From contig JARHVA010000157.1 of the NCBI GenBank assembly GCA_037957365.1, positions 4,126,001 to 4,190,000 of the forward strand: DNA of 64,000 nt. Reading direction: 5' to 3'. Position numbers and translations under genes: made by a program. The stretch's first letter is position 1, and the number at the start of each line of letters is the position of its first letter. Source of the DNA: Torreya grandis (taxonomy: Eukaryota > Streptophyta > Pinopsida > Cupressales > Taxaceae). Shown piece by piece: positions 23,886-36,817 of the stretch. The notes beneath the pieces are model-generated. The model made no database searches. It saw only the letters and a list, made by a program, of their open reading frames with translations, and was not told the origin of the DNA.

Positions 23886-26800
23886 CAATCATCACTCTCA
23901 TTTGTAGGAATGGGGGAAATATTTGTCACAAACACCTTACCAATGCCATCTAGTTTCATTGGAGCTCAAATAATTTATGCCCACACCCATGAAGCTAGGG
24001 GCATATCCTATTAAACCCTGAACTATCGTGTAACTCTCTCATATTGAAAACACTCATAGAAATTTGGCCATCGATTATGATACCAATAACTAATGCAAAT
24101 ATGATGCAACTGTGCACCATCCTCTAATCACATAAAAAACCTTATATATGATTATTATATGGTAGAATCTGTAGTCAACTCATCCAAATCCTCCTATAAG
24201 ATATGGTGCTCAGATCTCACACCTTTCTTTTGCTAACCCATCTCAATGCAAATACCTATGGATATGCCCACTCGAAATGTGGATCCCCACTGATTGAGTA
24301 AATTATATGTTTCCATAATACCAAAAATGTAATAAAGTGGTTGAATTTATCATACTATTGAATGAATCATATGTGAATATGTAGAGATCATGATATAAGT
24401 GTGTTATCATTGTCCAAACTTAATTATACATGGTCCTACACTCCTTTATGTATTGTATGACAAAATGCATATTGTATGGGATGGAAAATCCACCAGCATC
24501 CACTGATATGAGTGAATCCAATAAAATAATAAAAACCTTTCACACATGTGGAACATCAGATAACATAATTATAGACAATACCACATATGGATCACCACCA
24601 CGTTCATGTCATACACGTAGCCTACTGGTCAAGTATGTATATGCAATATCATTATTTCCCAACCCCATATAATCTATTATCATTATTATTATTTAGTTAG
24701 TAGTAGTCTCATCAATTATAAATCCTATAGAGTAATAGTTATCTCATCCATAGACATTAATAATGTACAAGTACCTACATCCTACCACTCAACCAATGCA
24801 CTCATCATGTGAGCATCATATGAAATAAAGTGCAACCAAATGACATAGTTTAGGCCTGATCTCTCAAAAATAGACATCTCATAATCAAATAGGGGTAGGG
24901 CATGGATAATATCAATCATCTAACCCTATCAAAATTGCCTATAATGAATATACTCCTGTATAGTAATAAAAACACAAATATTTGTTTAGAGATTAAAAAA
25001 TCCCTAACACAATTATATTCAATCTAAAGACATTTATTTAAAATTTTAAGCATCATTGGATAAAGCCACTCCTTGTGGACAACATTGTGGGATAGGGATG
25101 CCCTAGACAAGGACACTATTGGCCTAAAAAGGATAGGGTCATGGAAAATCAAACAAAAAAGAAATATAAATAAAATCACTTAAAATTATCCAAAATAAAT
25201 TTTTCCAAGAATGCAAAGGTTTGGTTTCAATACTTACCAATCCAATGTCCTTATTAGCCTAAATGAGCACCTCCATATCCTCAAATTAGTCATAGGAAAT
25301 CACTCTCTTTTACAAAATTTTTTGAAACTCAAAGTTACGAGTTTATAATTCTCAACTTTGTAATGATTTTTTTTAATTTTAAAATTATATATGCATTTAA
25401 TCTTATGTCATAATCCTAAAGTATGGGCCAACCTTATCATAATCCATGATTATTCAAACTAAACTATTAACATCTTGAAACCCATAGCTCTGTATCAAAA
25501 ACCATTTCTTCTATGCAAAATATGGAAACAAATTCCTTCATATTGACCATATCTTAATCTCACATGAACTTTTCCATCATCTCGATTACCTATACTTCAA
25601 TTTTCCATAGTAATCCATTTATTTCTATCTACAAAAACCAATTCAACCTTAAATGATACTAATAAAAATCATTAGTAAACATGATAAAAAAACAACTAAG
25701 ATCATTACATAAGACACAACTAACTTTTGGTTTGATCATTTTATGCCAATTTCATCCCTCTCACCAAAAGGGGTCATACACAAACATTGTTTTTACAAAC
25801 TTAGATACACATGGGGAAATTAGCTTAGTGAACACTTACTACATGTTAAGATTTGAATCCAATTACATTTCAGACTACTCATTACATTTTAGTTGTGTCT
25901 CATATAATGCTTCAATAAACATGTTTTTCTCAACATATTATTATCAGTTAGACATAATATATTATAACTTATACACATTTTTTTCACAATATGACATACG
26001 ATTTTGTCAGAATGACACAATGCTCAAGAAATGCTCAGTTGTTTCAGATTTGGGCATATATTTTTGTATTCAAGTAGGTCCACTCCATTTAGATTGTAGT
26101 GTATGGAATTATTGTCCAAATAGGGTGTTTTTGTCTAGATTCACACAAAATAACTACTTCAAGTTGCTACAAGTTATCATGTTTACTATAATACTTTCTT
26201 AAATAAACATAGAGATTTTACTCAGTCTTGATAAATGACACTAGAAAGAAAGCATGTGCATAACATATGTTTGCATTTTGGCATAATTTAACTAAATTTT
26301 TACACATGTCATGATAATGGGGACATTTACACCATACTATCCACATAAATTTAGGTCTATTATTTAGAATTCAAATTCCTTACTCAAAATACATGATTCA
26401 ATATGCTCAATTATTAGATATGGGACATGATGCATGGATCATGGTATCAATCTCATATTTTACACCAAATTATATAAAATAAATGAAAATTATTATCATT
26501 ATCTATGTAATTTACACTAAACTCAATTTAGAATTATATTTACACTAGTTTTACACTAGAATGAATCTTATAACAATATGCAATGATTGATTCAAAATAA
26601 TTATTGTAATACCCAATATATTGAGTTGTGTGGGATTGAGGTTAAATATATTTTGACATATAATAACATATCTACCCATAAAATATTGGGAGAAAGCATA
26701 GCTTCACTCCTCATGCCACAATTGTTTACTCAAATTTAGCACATGGACTCCACATCATGAGTTAATCTCCATAGACATTGCTCAAAATTGTATTCAATTT

Positions 26801-27010
26801 AGTCTGGCCAAGAAGATAACAAGATTAGAACCATATTCTCTCCACATGGGTTGATTATGTTAGACCCATGCCATTTCTATTTACAAGAGAAAACATGTGA
26901 TACATATAAGTGCATGTATGATTTTCTTTTTTTACTCTAGTACTTTCATGTTATTGCATTACTAGAATAAAAGTCGAGGCAGGACAAGATGCAAGGGGGT
27001 ATGGCTAGTG
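23886..27010. other. Unassigned AT-rich DNA; one 173-codon open frame
   Basis: No family is recognised on either strand. The longest open frame is plus-strand 25681-26202 (173 codons), rich in Tyr, Phe, Ser, Asn and Cys, with no motif I know. Composition like this is expected by chance in AT-rich decayed DNA, though the length is somewhat unusual for this window. A smaller frame at 24430-24672 is also unrecognised. The region ends at a purine run (27011-27020) that could be the polypurine tract of an element lying here. Confidence 0.4.
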
Positions 27011-27060
27011 GGAGGGGAAATGTATACACCCAAATTTTTTCAAGAAAACATAAGTATTAT
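27011..27060 (+). other. Polypurine-tract-like run and LTR-like start
   Basis: GGAGGGGAAA at 27011-27020 is followed at 27021 by TGTATACACCCAAATTTTTT. The same arrangement and nearly the same bases occur at 984-1015 (GAGGGGCAAAA, TGTATACACTAAATTTTT). Similarity fades beyond about 25 bases. I read it as the 3' LTR boundary of a second, related plus-strand element; no matching LTR was located. Confidence 0.35.
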
Positions 27061-30000
27061 GTCTTTTATAACTTTATATTTATAATCTCCTAATGCTAAA
27101 TTAATATCCCATTGGCACGTGATGTCTTTAGTTCTATGTCTAGTCATACTTTCACACTAACATTTCACTATATTTGCTAAAACAAATCTTCCATGTCATT
27201 CCTTATCTAAGTCAAATGGATATCTAGTCTTCTTTATTTTTCATCTTAATGTATTCTTATCTTTCAGACAAGACTGACTTATTTGGACTATTCCACTCTA
27301 TTATGTTGTCTGAAATGGGTGGTCTTATCCAACACATGTTTCAAAACTTTTTCTAAATCACATTTCATTTGGGTCTCTTTTTATGACCATTTTACCCTTC
27401 TTAGAGTTGGTTGGTGCATCAATGGGTTTTTGAAATTGAAAATTGGGACTCTTCTATCTATATGGTTCCCTAATGCATTTTATATGTAGCACTTATTTAT
27501 TTAGTAAAGCACGGTAAAATAAAAATCATATTACAGTTAGCTTAACATCTACATAATTATATGAATTTTATATTGTACATCTAGATGGCATGTTTATATC
27601 AAAATAGAGTCTAGGTGAAAGATCATTTAGATTCACATTCACATATGACTCCAATCACACACACATGGTAAAGGGAAAATTATATCAACTTGAGGTCCCT
27701 ATTTTTGGGGATATGTAGTTAGTGCTCAATTTAATGGGGTTTTGAGGCCAACTTGACTAATTCCACTTCCCCATTCTCCCCTTTTTACATTTGATATTCA
27801 TTTGATTTATGTGCAGGACTTTAGTAAGGTTTTTGAAGAAGATAACATGAAACATAGGCTAAATTATATGATCATACATATGTGATATGTTGGAATGCAT
27901 CCATGGGAACATCCACATAAATTATTAGATTACAGTATTATTACAAGAGTAGCCTAAACAATATTGCACCATAAGGACAACATAATAGAGCGCCATAATC
28001 CAAATTCACCGGTATTGTCTCGAGTAGTCACAACAACCACATTCATCAAATATGGAATTAACTCAGTCAATTTTATGGTCAAACATTGTCACTTATAGTT
28101 TGCATTTTCTAAAAATAGATAAGTTGTTCACCCCTCCAGGTCCCTTTGGGAAAAAACCTAGTTACTCATGTACATTCATTTGTAATTAGATGTGTGTTTA
28201 AATTCTATTTGATTTATCATATACTTTACTAAGATATTTTGTTTGATTAGATTAAATTCCTTTTAATTGTGAATTTGATAAAACATTTTTAGAACATAAA
28301 TGTACCATCCTTCCCATATGGTATCGACCAATTTTACAATTTTTTATTAGACAACTACATCAACCTGGTCAATACAATTGCCCTTATGGTGGTTATTTCT
28401 TCACTATGTTCGAATAAATACCTATAGCCTTAAATTTGAAACTCTATTTGATACCCATTTCCCATTTAAAATTTATCTATATTTTGATTCTTGTTGGGGC
28501 AAATTATACTACACAGATTGACCCCAAATCATAGATTTCATAATTTTACTCTATCTACCTCACCGAACATTAAATGAATCACATACCTACATGGTTTCTA
28601 CAACACCTCCCTAGTGACATCATACACTTATGCCTTGTATTTACCTATCCATAATATCTCATTGTGCAAAAAATGGTTGTCCAAATCTTTAGGTTTCTCA
28701 AAAAAAACAAATGACCAAATGATTTACCTTTTGACCTATTTATAGCTCTTAATTCAAATTTCAAAAGTTATTAATATTAATCTACAAATTTCATATTTAT
28801 ATCATATATTTATCTATGTAGATATTGTTTATGAACAAAAATAAGCATTAAGATCTTGACAAAGTAGGGATTTGTTGGTGCTAACATAGATTTTATCTTA
28901 TTTTATCCCTATCAATCTCCCAAATTGGAAAATTTCATCAACTGCATCACACGTAGTGTTATATCTATAGTTGGAAAGGTGAAGGTACATATTTTTATTT
29001 ATTTATTTAATTTCATTTATTATAACATTTCCTGGTATGCTTTAGTATTTTATGTATCTTTCCTAAAACACCATCCCATGTTACACTATTGTTACACATG
29101 ATAAGATTTAGGTGGGTCATATGTATAGACCTAATATTCTTCATATTATCATTTACTAAAAATTTATATTGTAAGTCTCATCAATGAATCAATATCCTTG
29201 AGTGCATATCCTAAGAATTGCACCTAAAAAGGGATATGGTCAGCTCATGGTACTTTGGAAGAGATGTTTGCATACTATGTTTTCATAGCTTCCCTACTAT
29301 CAACTCAACCTCCTTCGAGTCTCTTTCCATCTTATTTCTCAATTCAATTTTGCCTAAGTATTCTTGTCACCATATATTCCTACTTTTTCCACCTCATTTA
29401 TATTGTATGTTTATTATTGTATAGTACTGGCTTGACTAATATATTAATTAGTCTACCTACATTTTATATTGTATTGGCCAATCCAATATAATATTATGTC
29501 AATCAACACTATTATACTATATTGTCTTGGATGTTACTATTAGCTTCAAGTTCAGGTGATTTTTGGGTATAGACCCATTTATACATGGGTCATATTTAAC
29601 ATTCCCAACACAGACAACACTCATCTTCTCAACCTACACTCACATTTATGCCCTTAACTAGTAAAAGGAGGAGTTATAAGATTAAAGTTTTATTATTTTG
29701 GAGGTAAAGTCATGTCAATGTTTTTAAATCACAATAAGAGGATTTGAACTGAAGAGGTGCCCCATCTTCTTTGGAGTTATTAATTAAATACATCTAGGTA
29801 TTTATTATTTCCATTTGAGACCTTCACCTACAACATCTCTTTCAAAGTGCAATTAGAGCCAAGGGGGAGAATTATGTTGTAACAAGCCAATCCAAGGCAA
29901 GTATCTTTATCCCTATTCTATTTCAATTTATATATTTAGTATATATATATGCATTTCTTATTTTTAGAGTAGCATGCATGTTGTTGTCCTTGTATACTTT

Positions 30001-30734
30001 ACCTTATATTAAATAAGATGGTATACTATAAGGCCCCTAAGTTTTTCATTACAATAAGCTCTTATGTAATTTATATATTATTCAGTTTAGTGTTATTATT
30101 ATTTTTAATCTTGGATCTAGGTTGCCCTTGTTTTTTAGTTACATACATGTGGTTTCCTTTCTACAGCATCAATACCCATTTTGTTACCATTTACATATAC
30201 CATTGATTTATCTTGAGACCTAGTTATACCCAATATCCCATATCATAGGCATAGGATTTTGAACCCTATACCCTTGATATTGAGGGTATTTTACTATCTA
30301 TTAGGTATATAACTACCACTAGGTTATGTCACAATCTTCAAGCACAAGCAAGCTCTAGTTTTATCTCTTGTTTATATCTTAGTCTTTAGAGAGAAATAGG
30401 ATTGTTATATTGGTCAACCTTACTTGTGCATACACATTCCTTTGTGATGTCTTGCTATTAGATAATTTTTATCTTTGTCAACCATATATTAGCCATTTAC
30501 GTGTAGTCTATAAAGCAAGTCTTAGGAATTTCTTCATAAATTTTGATGATATGAGACCACATACCAAAATTAGTTCTTAAGGTTTTACTCATTAGCATAA
30601 AATAATGTGAAAATCTAGTTAGTTTTAGTATATTTTTTGTATTATTTATAGTGATAAATGAACATTAAAAAACTATTGTGACACAAACTCATATCATAAT
30701 TTATTTAGTAGTAACAAACACATTATATTCAAAC
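27061..30734. other. Unassigned AT-rich DNA
   Basis: I see no recognisable gene here. Short plus-strand frames at 27283-27489, 29218-29491 and 30018-30206 are hydrophobic and unconvincing. A purine run (CCAAGGGGGAGAA) at about 29859-29871, followed by TTATGTTGTAACA, resembles the 3' end of a Copia-type internal region, but there is no second LTR. A short TA run lies near 29938-29952. The right end may hold decayed upstream parts of element 4 (gag/protease), which I could not detect. Confidence 0.35.
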
Positions 30735-31270
30735 AACATGTTGGGATAATTCAAACATATATTTCATCACCCATGTAAGTCTTACATTGCATGATAAAGC
30801 ACACTATTGATTTGATACTAGGACTACTCCTAAATAATACTTATTTATACCATAAATCATTTATAGATAATAAATATATTAAATTTTTGATCCATTAACA
30901 TGTGGATAAAGGATACATCATGCCTATTGCATTGCCTTGTGGCAATCTAATTGTATTTGTGCCAAATAAAGATAACACATAAGGAGGTTGTGCATTGATA
31001 ACAAATGTATTAATAGATCATAGTGAATAATTACTATACTTTTCCAAGGATTAAGGACATGATGGAATAGCTTCATAGTGTTAAATTTATCACAAAAATT
31101 AATCTTAAGTTTAGGTACCATCAAATTTTTGTTGAATATACAAACATCTAAAAAACAACCTTCAAAGTGAAGGAAGGTTTGTTTAAGTGGTTTGTTATGA
31201 CATTCATATTAAACAATGCACCATTAATCTAGTAATATATTATTTAAGCCCTCTTATTCAATCTCTTCTA
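30735..31270 (+). pseudogene. Element 4: chromovirus-like gypsy reverse transcriptase fragment
   Basis: On the plus strand, read with frameshifts, I see HTIDLI near 30802, then GYIMPIALPCGN (about 30908-30945), then KINLKFRYHQIF and TTFKVKEGLFKWFVM followed by NNAP (31085-31225). These line up with the standard RT lead-in, fingers and palm of Ty3/gypsy chromoviruses (consensus KIDLxSGYHQI and GLFEWLVMPFGLTNAP). The catalytic YxDD part and RNase H are missing: by 31270-31360 the reading has moved to the pre-integrase region, so there is an internal deletion. It is the oldest and most decayed element in this part of the window, serving as the target for elements 3 and 2. Confidence 0.7.
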
Positions 31271-31359
31271 ATTATGCTTGATGCATGTGTACATGAATTA
31301 AACACTTGGTTAGAATTGTATTCATATGTTATAGACTTCGTGGAAATATAACATAAATT

Positions 31360-31692
31360 ACTTTATGAAAATTTAGTTTTAGACCTATGTTTTTAGGGTA
31401 GAATCATATATCATCTTGGGAAGTTATGTGTACTATACAAGATAGAGAGACATAATTTAATATTGGAATCCAAGTTTATAAATATTTTAGGATGCTTGTG
31501 AGTTTTAAAAACCCTTTTAGTGTTGCATAAGTAGTTATTTTTACCACACCTTAGGTTAGAGGTTTATAGATAGATAGTATATTGTACCATATGTAATCAC
31601 CAAACCAATCAAAAAAATTCAATTTATGTACATACATATTTTGGCTCCAATGAAACTATGGGAATTTGATTCTGTGGATTTATTTTAGGCTA
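31360..31692 (+). pseudogene. Element 4 integrase, part 1 (zinc-binding region and core start)
   Basis: The plus-strand reading gives a YHLGKLCV segment (about 31405-31430), the pre-integrase linker of chromoviruses, then a degraded zinc-binding region, then MKLWEFDSVDLF at about 31653-31688, matching the usual PWExISMDFI start of the integrase core. It breaks off at 31692, where element 3 begins, and resumes at 40786. Confidence 0.65.
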
Positions 31693-32722
31693 TGTTGTCA
31701 ACCTAGAGCTGCGCCCTGATTCGAAGACGTGCGTGAAACGACCAGTCCTCTATTTGGCTGAAACAATGGGATCTTCTCGCGAGGGTGGGTGCCTCAATAG
31801 CGAGTAGAACCTCCAGAGAAGGCTGGTTCCTGTATGATGTATCAATGAAGATTCCTACTCTACATTGCTGATTGCCATGGAAAAAGGAGAAAGAAAACTT
31901 AAAGGGGAAATATTACCTAAAAGAGGGTGATACACCAGAACTATGATCCTACTCGGCTCGAAACCTTGAACACTGAGCGAACAACAGAGAAGGAAGACCT
32001 TAGACTTTGAATTAATCACTTGTGCATAAGTAGTTCATGCAGAGGTTCGGTCCAATAACTAAAACCTGAGGGAAATGGTGGAGAGAGGTCTGATAAAAGA
32101 CACTATGCAGTTGCCTAACATCCACTTACAATTTTGGCAAAAGACAATAAAGAACACTTCAACATGACCTGCACAAGGACAATATAGCAGCTAGGTATGA
32201 ACAGAATTTGGGAAGGGAGAAAACTCTACCACTTATGCAAATTGCTAAAAAATATACACTATGCCAAGCTTGAACTATGAAAGTACACTCCCGCTTATTG
32301 ATCAAAAAGGTTACACAACTCTTAATGGCAGAGTCTAGTCTAACCAAGAGAGATTGGATGGATTTTTTTTTCAAGGCTAAAAGCCATTATATATCAATTT
32401 TTAAGAGGCCAAAGATAGTCGTATAATCTTTAAGAGAAAAATTCACTTTGGTTAACTTAATAAAATATATTTTTCCTGTCTTTGCATGAATTTTCCTTGT
32501 TTGATGAAGCACTTGATCCTTTAGTTAACTCCAAATATGGAACAATCAACCCCTGTTTGAAGCTAAATTTAGCCTTTGGATGCATGCGTTGTAAGAAGAC
32601 AAATAGGTCTTAATAGCTCCAGTCAACTGAAATTTAGACTGTTTATTCAAAAATCGACCCAGCGCTTGCATGTAAATCTTCTAATTCTGGTCGTTCCAAA
32701 GAAATTCAATTGTCTTTGATAC

Positions 32723-35700
32723 ACATGAGCATGAGGGATGTAAGACCCCATTGTTTGAAGGCTACTAGAAGATGGCAGTGTGGAATGAGGCAGTGGGAAA
32801 TGGTAAAGGTCATGGAGGTATAATGGTTCTAGTAAAAGAAAGAGAAGGTCGTGCCATTCAGCTGGAAAAGACTGATTCTATTAAACAATTTATATGGTTC
32901 AAAATCATGGAAAATAACACTCTTCTCAGGATCGCAGCCTGTTACTTTGCTCCACAAGTATCTAAAACTTATAAAAAGTGTGGCTTAGATCACAATGACC
33001 CCTATGCTGTGTTAAAGAAAGATGTTGCTATTTTTTTGTAGCATGGGGATGTTCTTCTTGTTGGAGATTTCAATGCTAGGACAACAAATTGGCAAGCAAG
33101 TATTTTCAGCTCTGAAGTAAATGATAACCCTATTTGGCTCACAGAAGAGAGAAATCAACAATGGGAAAGAATATCCGAAGATGCTAAAGGCTGCAATCAT
33201 TTTGGGGAAGAATTGATCACTCTATGTGGCACATTTGATCTAATAATCTGTAATGGTTTGGCTAGATGGGCTAAGTTGGGCAATTTCACTTGCAACACAT
33301 ACAATGGGGAAAGTGTGGTAGATTATGTAATTTTTTCACATAATTTGTATAAAAATATTAAAGAAGTTGAAATTGGAGAGCACATTTGGGATCTAAAATC
33401 AGATCATAGACCACTGTACATAAATTTGTATTGGGCAAAGGATAGGCGGCTTGGGGCAAAAATCCAAGGCCCTCAACACCCACCTTCTCAAGTCAAAATT
33501 TTGTTAACTTCAGAAAATAGTAACACTTTCAGAGCTACTCTTGAGGAACTTTGTATGGGACACCCTATGTATAAGCATGGTGTTAACAGTCATGACTTAT
33601 CAAATCTGATTCACGAGGCTCTTTCAAAATGCAAGAGAGCAAAAAATAGAAAATTTGAAACTAATTGTTCTCCAACCAATGCATGGTTTGACAAGGAATG
33701 CAAGAGGGCTAGGAGAAACCTAAGGGAGTCAAATAAAACTAACCTTGACATTAAGGCCTACAAACAGATCCTAAAGAAGAAAAAAATTGGTTTTATGTTC
33801 ACAAGGAGAGAGGAGCTAATTTTCTTGGGCAGAAATAACCCCAAACATTTTTGGAAAGAACTCCAACCAAGGAGAGAGCAAACTGAAAATAATATTACTA
33901 CCACCCAATGGTTTGAATATGCTAAGAAACTTTATGAACAAGAGGGTGGATTGGGACAACCACCTTTGGTCAATGATACTACAAAACTTTTCACTGTGCA
34001 AGAGATAGAGACAGGGATTAAGAAGTTGGGTGGAGGTAAAGCAAAAGATCTTGTTGCACTTCAAGCTGAATATTTGAAGTGGGGCATGAAAACTCTTGCA
34101 CCGCACATCACTAAAATCTTCAACAAAATCTGCCAAGAAGGGTTTTCGAAAGATTGGACAATCAGCCTTGCAATACCACTTTTTAAGAGTGGTGATGTTA
34201 ACAATCCCTCCAACTACAGGACTATAATGATCGATCCCCTCTTTGCTAAAATTTTTGGCAGCATGATAGAAACTAGGATCAGAAAATGGGCAGAAGAAAA
34301 CCATAAACGTGCTAAAGGGCAAGCTGGTTTTAGGCCAAAGCACTCGACAGTGGATCACTGTGTCACTCTGAGACACATTATTGAAAAGAGTGGGAGAAAA
34401 AGGAAGAGGTTTTTTGTTGCTTTGTTGACTTCAAAAAGGCTTTTGATACCGTTCTGAGAGACAAGCTTTGGTTCAGGATGGAAGAATTGGGGATTCCTAG
34501 GCATCTCAGAGCTGTTGTTCATAGGATGTACGAAGAGGTGAAAGTGAAAATCAGAACTTCAGATGGCATTTCAGAATGTTTTAGGAGCGATATTGGGGTC
34601 AAACAGGGCTGCCCTTTGTCTCCTACTTTATTTGGTTTATATATTGACAAAATGGAAGAGTGGTTAAACATACAAAAGGGTGAAGGCATTCAGCTAGGTG
34701 AATTTGTTATAAAGTTTCTCTTATATGCGGATGATCTCATTTTAATTGCCAAATCTACCTGTGGTTTGCAAGACCATCTATCTTCTCTTGAGCACTTTTG
34801 CAGAATGGTGGTGATGCAGGTCAATATCAGCAAGACTAAGGTTATGATTTTCTCTAATAATAAAAACTAGCACCAACATGAATTTTATTATAATGGAAGT
34901 CTTCTCGAAGAGGTTGTGGATTATAAATACCTTGGCATCGATTTCAACAAAAAGCTAAGATGGTCTAGCTGCAGGTATAAAAGGACATTAGGTGGGTGGA
35001 AGGCTTTCTATGCTCTTCAGAATAAGTGCCGTGAAGCGGAGTTGTGGGATTGGAAAACTATTCAAACCTTGTTCAGTCTTCTTGTGCTGCCAGTTGTTCT
35101 TTACGGGTGTGAATTATGGGCCAGCAGCACTACTATAACACAATGGAAACAAATCGAAGGAATCCAAAAGTGCTTGATTACAAGCAAGATTAAAATCAAA
35201 AGCACTGTTCCATATGACATCATGCTAAGTGAAATGGGGGCTGTTCTTATCGAGGCACTTGCTATGGTTTGCCTTTTAAGCTATTTAAAAAGAATTGAAA
35301 AAATGGAAGAGGATAGATGGCCTAAAGTTGTTTTTAGTGACACACTATGTAAGTGAAAAAGGACATGGATGCAACAAAACATCAAATGGATGGGTAAATG
35401 GAATATTCAATTCAATATGTGCCCCACAAATAATAAAGAAATAAAAGTCTTTGTTATGGAGAAATTCTACAAGAGAAATTGGGGAAGCGAGATCGGGAGG
35501 AAGAAACTATATTATATAAATGAGTTCAACCCCACTTGTGATCAACTCTAAAAAGCGTACATAGGAGCCAACATTTCTTGGAGGGCTAAAATTATTATTG
35601 CTCAGCTGAGAACCAACTCTCACCAACTTCGTTGTGAGACCAGGCGTTGGAAGAGGCCAAAGAAGGCTTGGGAAGAGAGAATTTGCAAATTTTGCAATTC

Positions 35701-35960
35701 TGGGAAAGTGGAAACTAAACAACACTTTATTCTAGAATGTGAGGCCTACAAGGATATCAGAGATAAATTTGTGGATACTATATGTGACAGTTCTTGGCAT
35801 AACCTATTCAACAAAGAGCACATTGAGCAATTAGGGGGCTCATCATCAGCCTACACAAGAAGCGAACAGTGCTACTTAAATCTGCTCGAGTTGTCTTGCT
35901 GTCCCATAGGCTATTTTTAGTCTCGTGGACGTTAAAATTTTTATTATTATTTATTATTAT
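32723..35960 (+). mobile_element. 5'-truncated non-LTR retrotransposon (LINE) inserted in element 3 LTR
   Basis: The empty site is known from the intact LTR at 39918-39930, so the insert edges are clear: GATAC at the left and (A)TAC(T)ATCTTTG at the right. It encodes endonuclease and RT on the plus strand and ends with a TTATTATT-rich tail at 35937-35960 rather than poly(A). The target duplication is short (ATAC at most) or masked by the tail. The open frame begins inside the endonuclease domain, so the 5' end is truncated. It has only about six stops and one frameshift over 3.2 kb, so it is younger than the surrounding LTR elements. Confidence 0.9.
32725..35920 (+). pseudogene. LINE ORF2-like: endonuclease, reverse transcriptase, C-terminal Cys/His motif
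   Basis: Domains in order: an apurinic-type endonuclease lacking its first residues (GHGGIMVLVKE at ~32810, VGDFNART at ~33060, VVDYVIF at ~33315, SDHRPLY at ~33400); a reverse transcriptase (GGGKAKDLVALQAEYLKWG at ~34030, NYRTIMI at ~34210, GQAGFRPKHST at ~34315, DFKKAFDT just after a frameshift near 34415, GVKQGCPLSPTLF at ~34595, YADD at 34724-34735); a thumb/connection with YKYLGIDF and VLYGCELW (~34920-35120); and a C-terminal CKFC...HFILEC motif (~35685-35740). Stops lie at 32766, 33039, 34868, 35354 and 35549, four of them TAG/TAA plus one TGA. It would nick target DNA and prime reverse transcription there. The sequence style and simple-repeat tail suggest an RTE- or I-group-like LINE rather than plant L1, but I cannot settle the clade. 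Confidence 0.88.
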
Positions 35961-36111
35961 ACTATCTTTGCCTTTTCCTGAGATTTTAGCTATATGTCGG
36001 TATTTCTGCTATGTCAGGATTTTTATTTCTCTTTGCAAGCTTAGTGGCAAATTTCTCCTCAGCTTTGTTTGCTCCTTTGGTCGCTGGCATAACTACGTGT
36101 TGTCTAAGCTC

Positions 36112-36130
36112 CTTCCCTTTATATCCTATG
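36112..36130 (-). promoter_or_regulatory. TATA-like box in element 3 left LTR
   Basis: The minus strand reads GGATATAAAGGGAAGGAGC (complement of 36112-36130). The same sequence is in the right LTR near 40077-40095. It fits an LTR promoter driving minus-strand transcription of the internal ORF. No start site was identified. Confidence 0.45.
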
Positions 36131-36494
36131 GCCCCTTTTTTTTGTTTTGAACACCTTTTGTGTAACTGTCTTCGCCTTTTGAAAAAGTCCAAGGTTTTTA
36201 GTAGGCAGTCCACGTAGTGCCCTTCTCCCTTTTTGTTTTTGAAAATTGAAAGTACACTCTGCGGCCTGTTGCTCTTTTGAATGCTTTTCGGGATTCCAAC
36301 GTGTCCTCCATCAGTCCCTTCACGTAGCGCCTTTGTGTCCACTAGCAACAGTCCACGTTGTCTATCCAAGTTGGCAGTCTGTGTTTCACTCCAACAGTCT
36401 ACGTGACAGTCTGTGTCTCTGGCCTTTTGTTTGTGTAGGCTTTTAAAAAAAACCCGAGGTCTCTTTTGTATTGGAAGCCATTCTGAATTCCTTT

Positions 36495-36534
36495 AGACTT
36501 TTTGTCTGAAGGAATTCCTTTGGACAAAAAGTCT
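36495..36534. repeat. 40-bp imperfect palindrome in element 3 left LTR
   Basis: The arms AGACTTTTTGTCTGAAG and CTTTGGACAAAAAGTCT flank a central GAATTC. The right LTR carries the same structure at 40458-40497. Combining the two copies suggests the original was a perfect 40-bp palindrome. Confidence 0.85.
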
Positions 36535-36817
36535 GAAGGATTACAGCTTTGCATTTAGTAGCCTATGGAAACATTTCTGTGGCTTTCTCTTCTCTGTTAT
36601 TTCCCTTGCTTTGTGCCATTTTTAACCCTCCCATTTTGATTTTCTGGCTCCTCCTTGGTCCTTTATCCTTGTCTAATTTCCCAGAGACTCAAGTCCTTTG
36701 CAAATGAATTATTTCAATTGGTCTACCTCTTGCCCAATGTATTATTTCTTCTTTGGCTAGAGACGTGAATCTTCCATATGGCAAGAGACAATCTGACTTG
36801 TGGAAGAATTGTCAATA

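Larger units (their letters stand above)
31693..36817 (-). repeat. Element 3 3' LTR (left copy, split by a LINE)
   Basis: 31693-32722 matches 38898-39927 and 35961-36817 matches 39926-40780; the ~3.24 kb between is the LINE. The LTR contains a TATA-like box (about 36116-36127, minus strand) and a 40-bp palindrome (36495-36534). The 127-codon minus-strand open frame at 35986-36369 has a counterpart in the other LTR, but low-complexity composition and a position over the likely promoter make coding doubtful. Confidence 0.88.

Noticed and set aside
33816..34376. 186-codon minus-strand ORF
   Set aside because: It is exactly antisense to the conserved LINE reverse transcriptase, whose motifs read on the plus strand.
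35986..36369. 127-codon minus-strand ORF, with a partner at 39951-40286
   Set aside because: It lies over the LTR promoter region with a TATA-like box, is Lys-rich and low in complexity, and its frame and length change between the two LTR copies.
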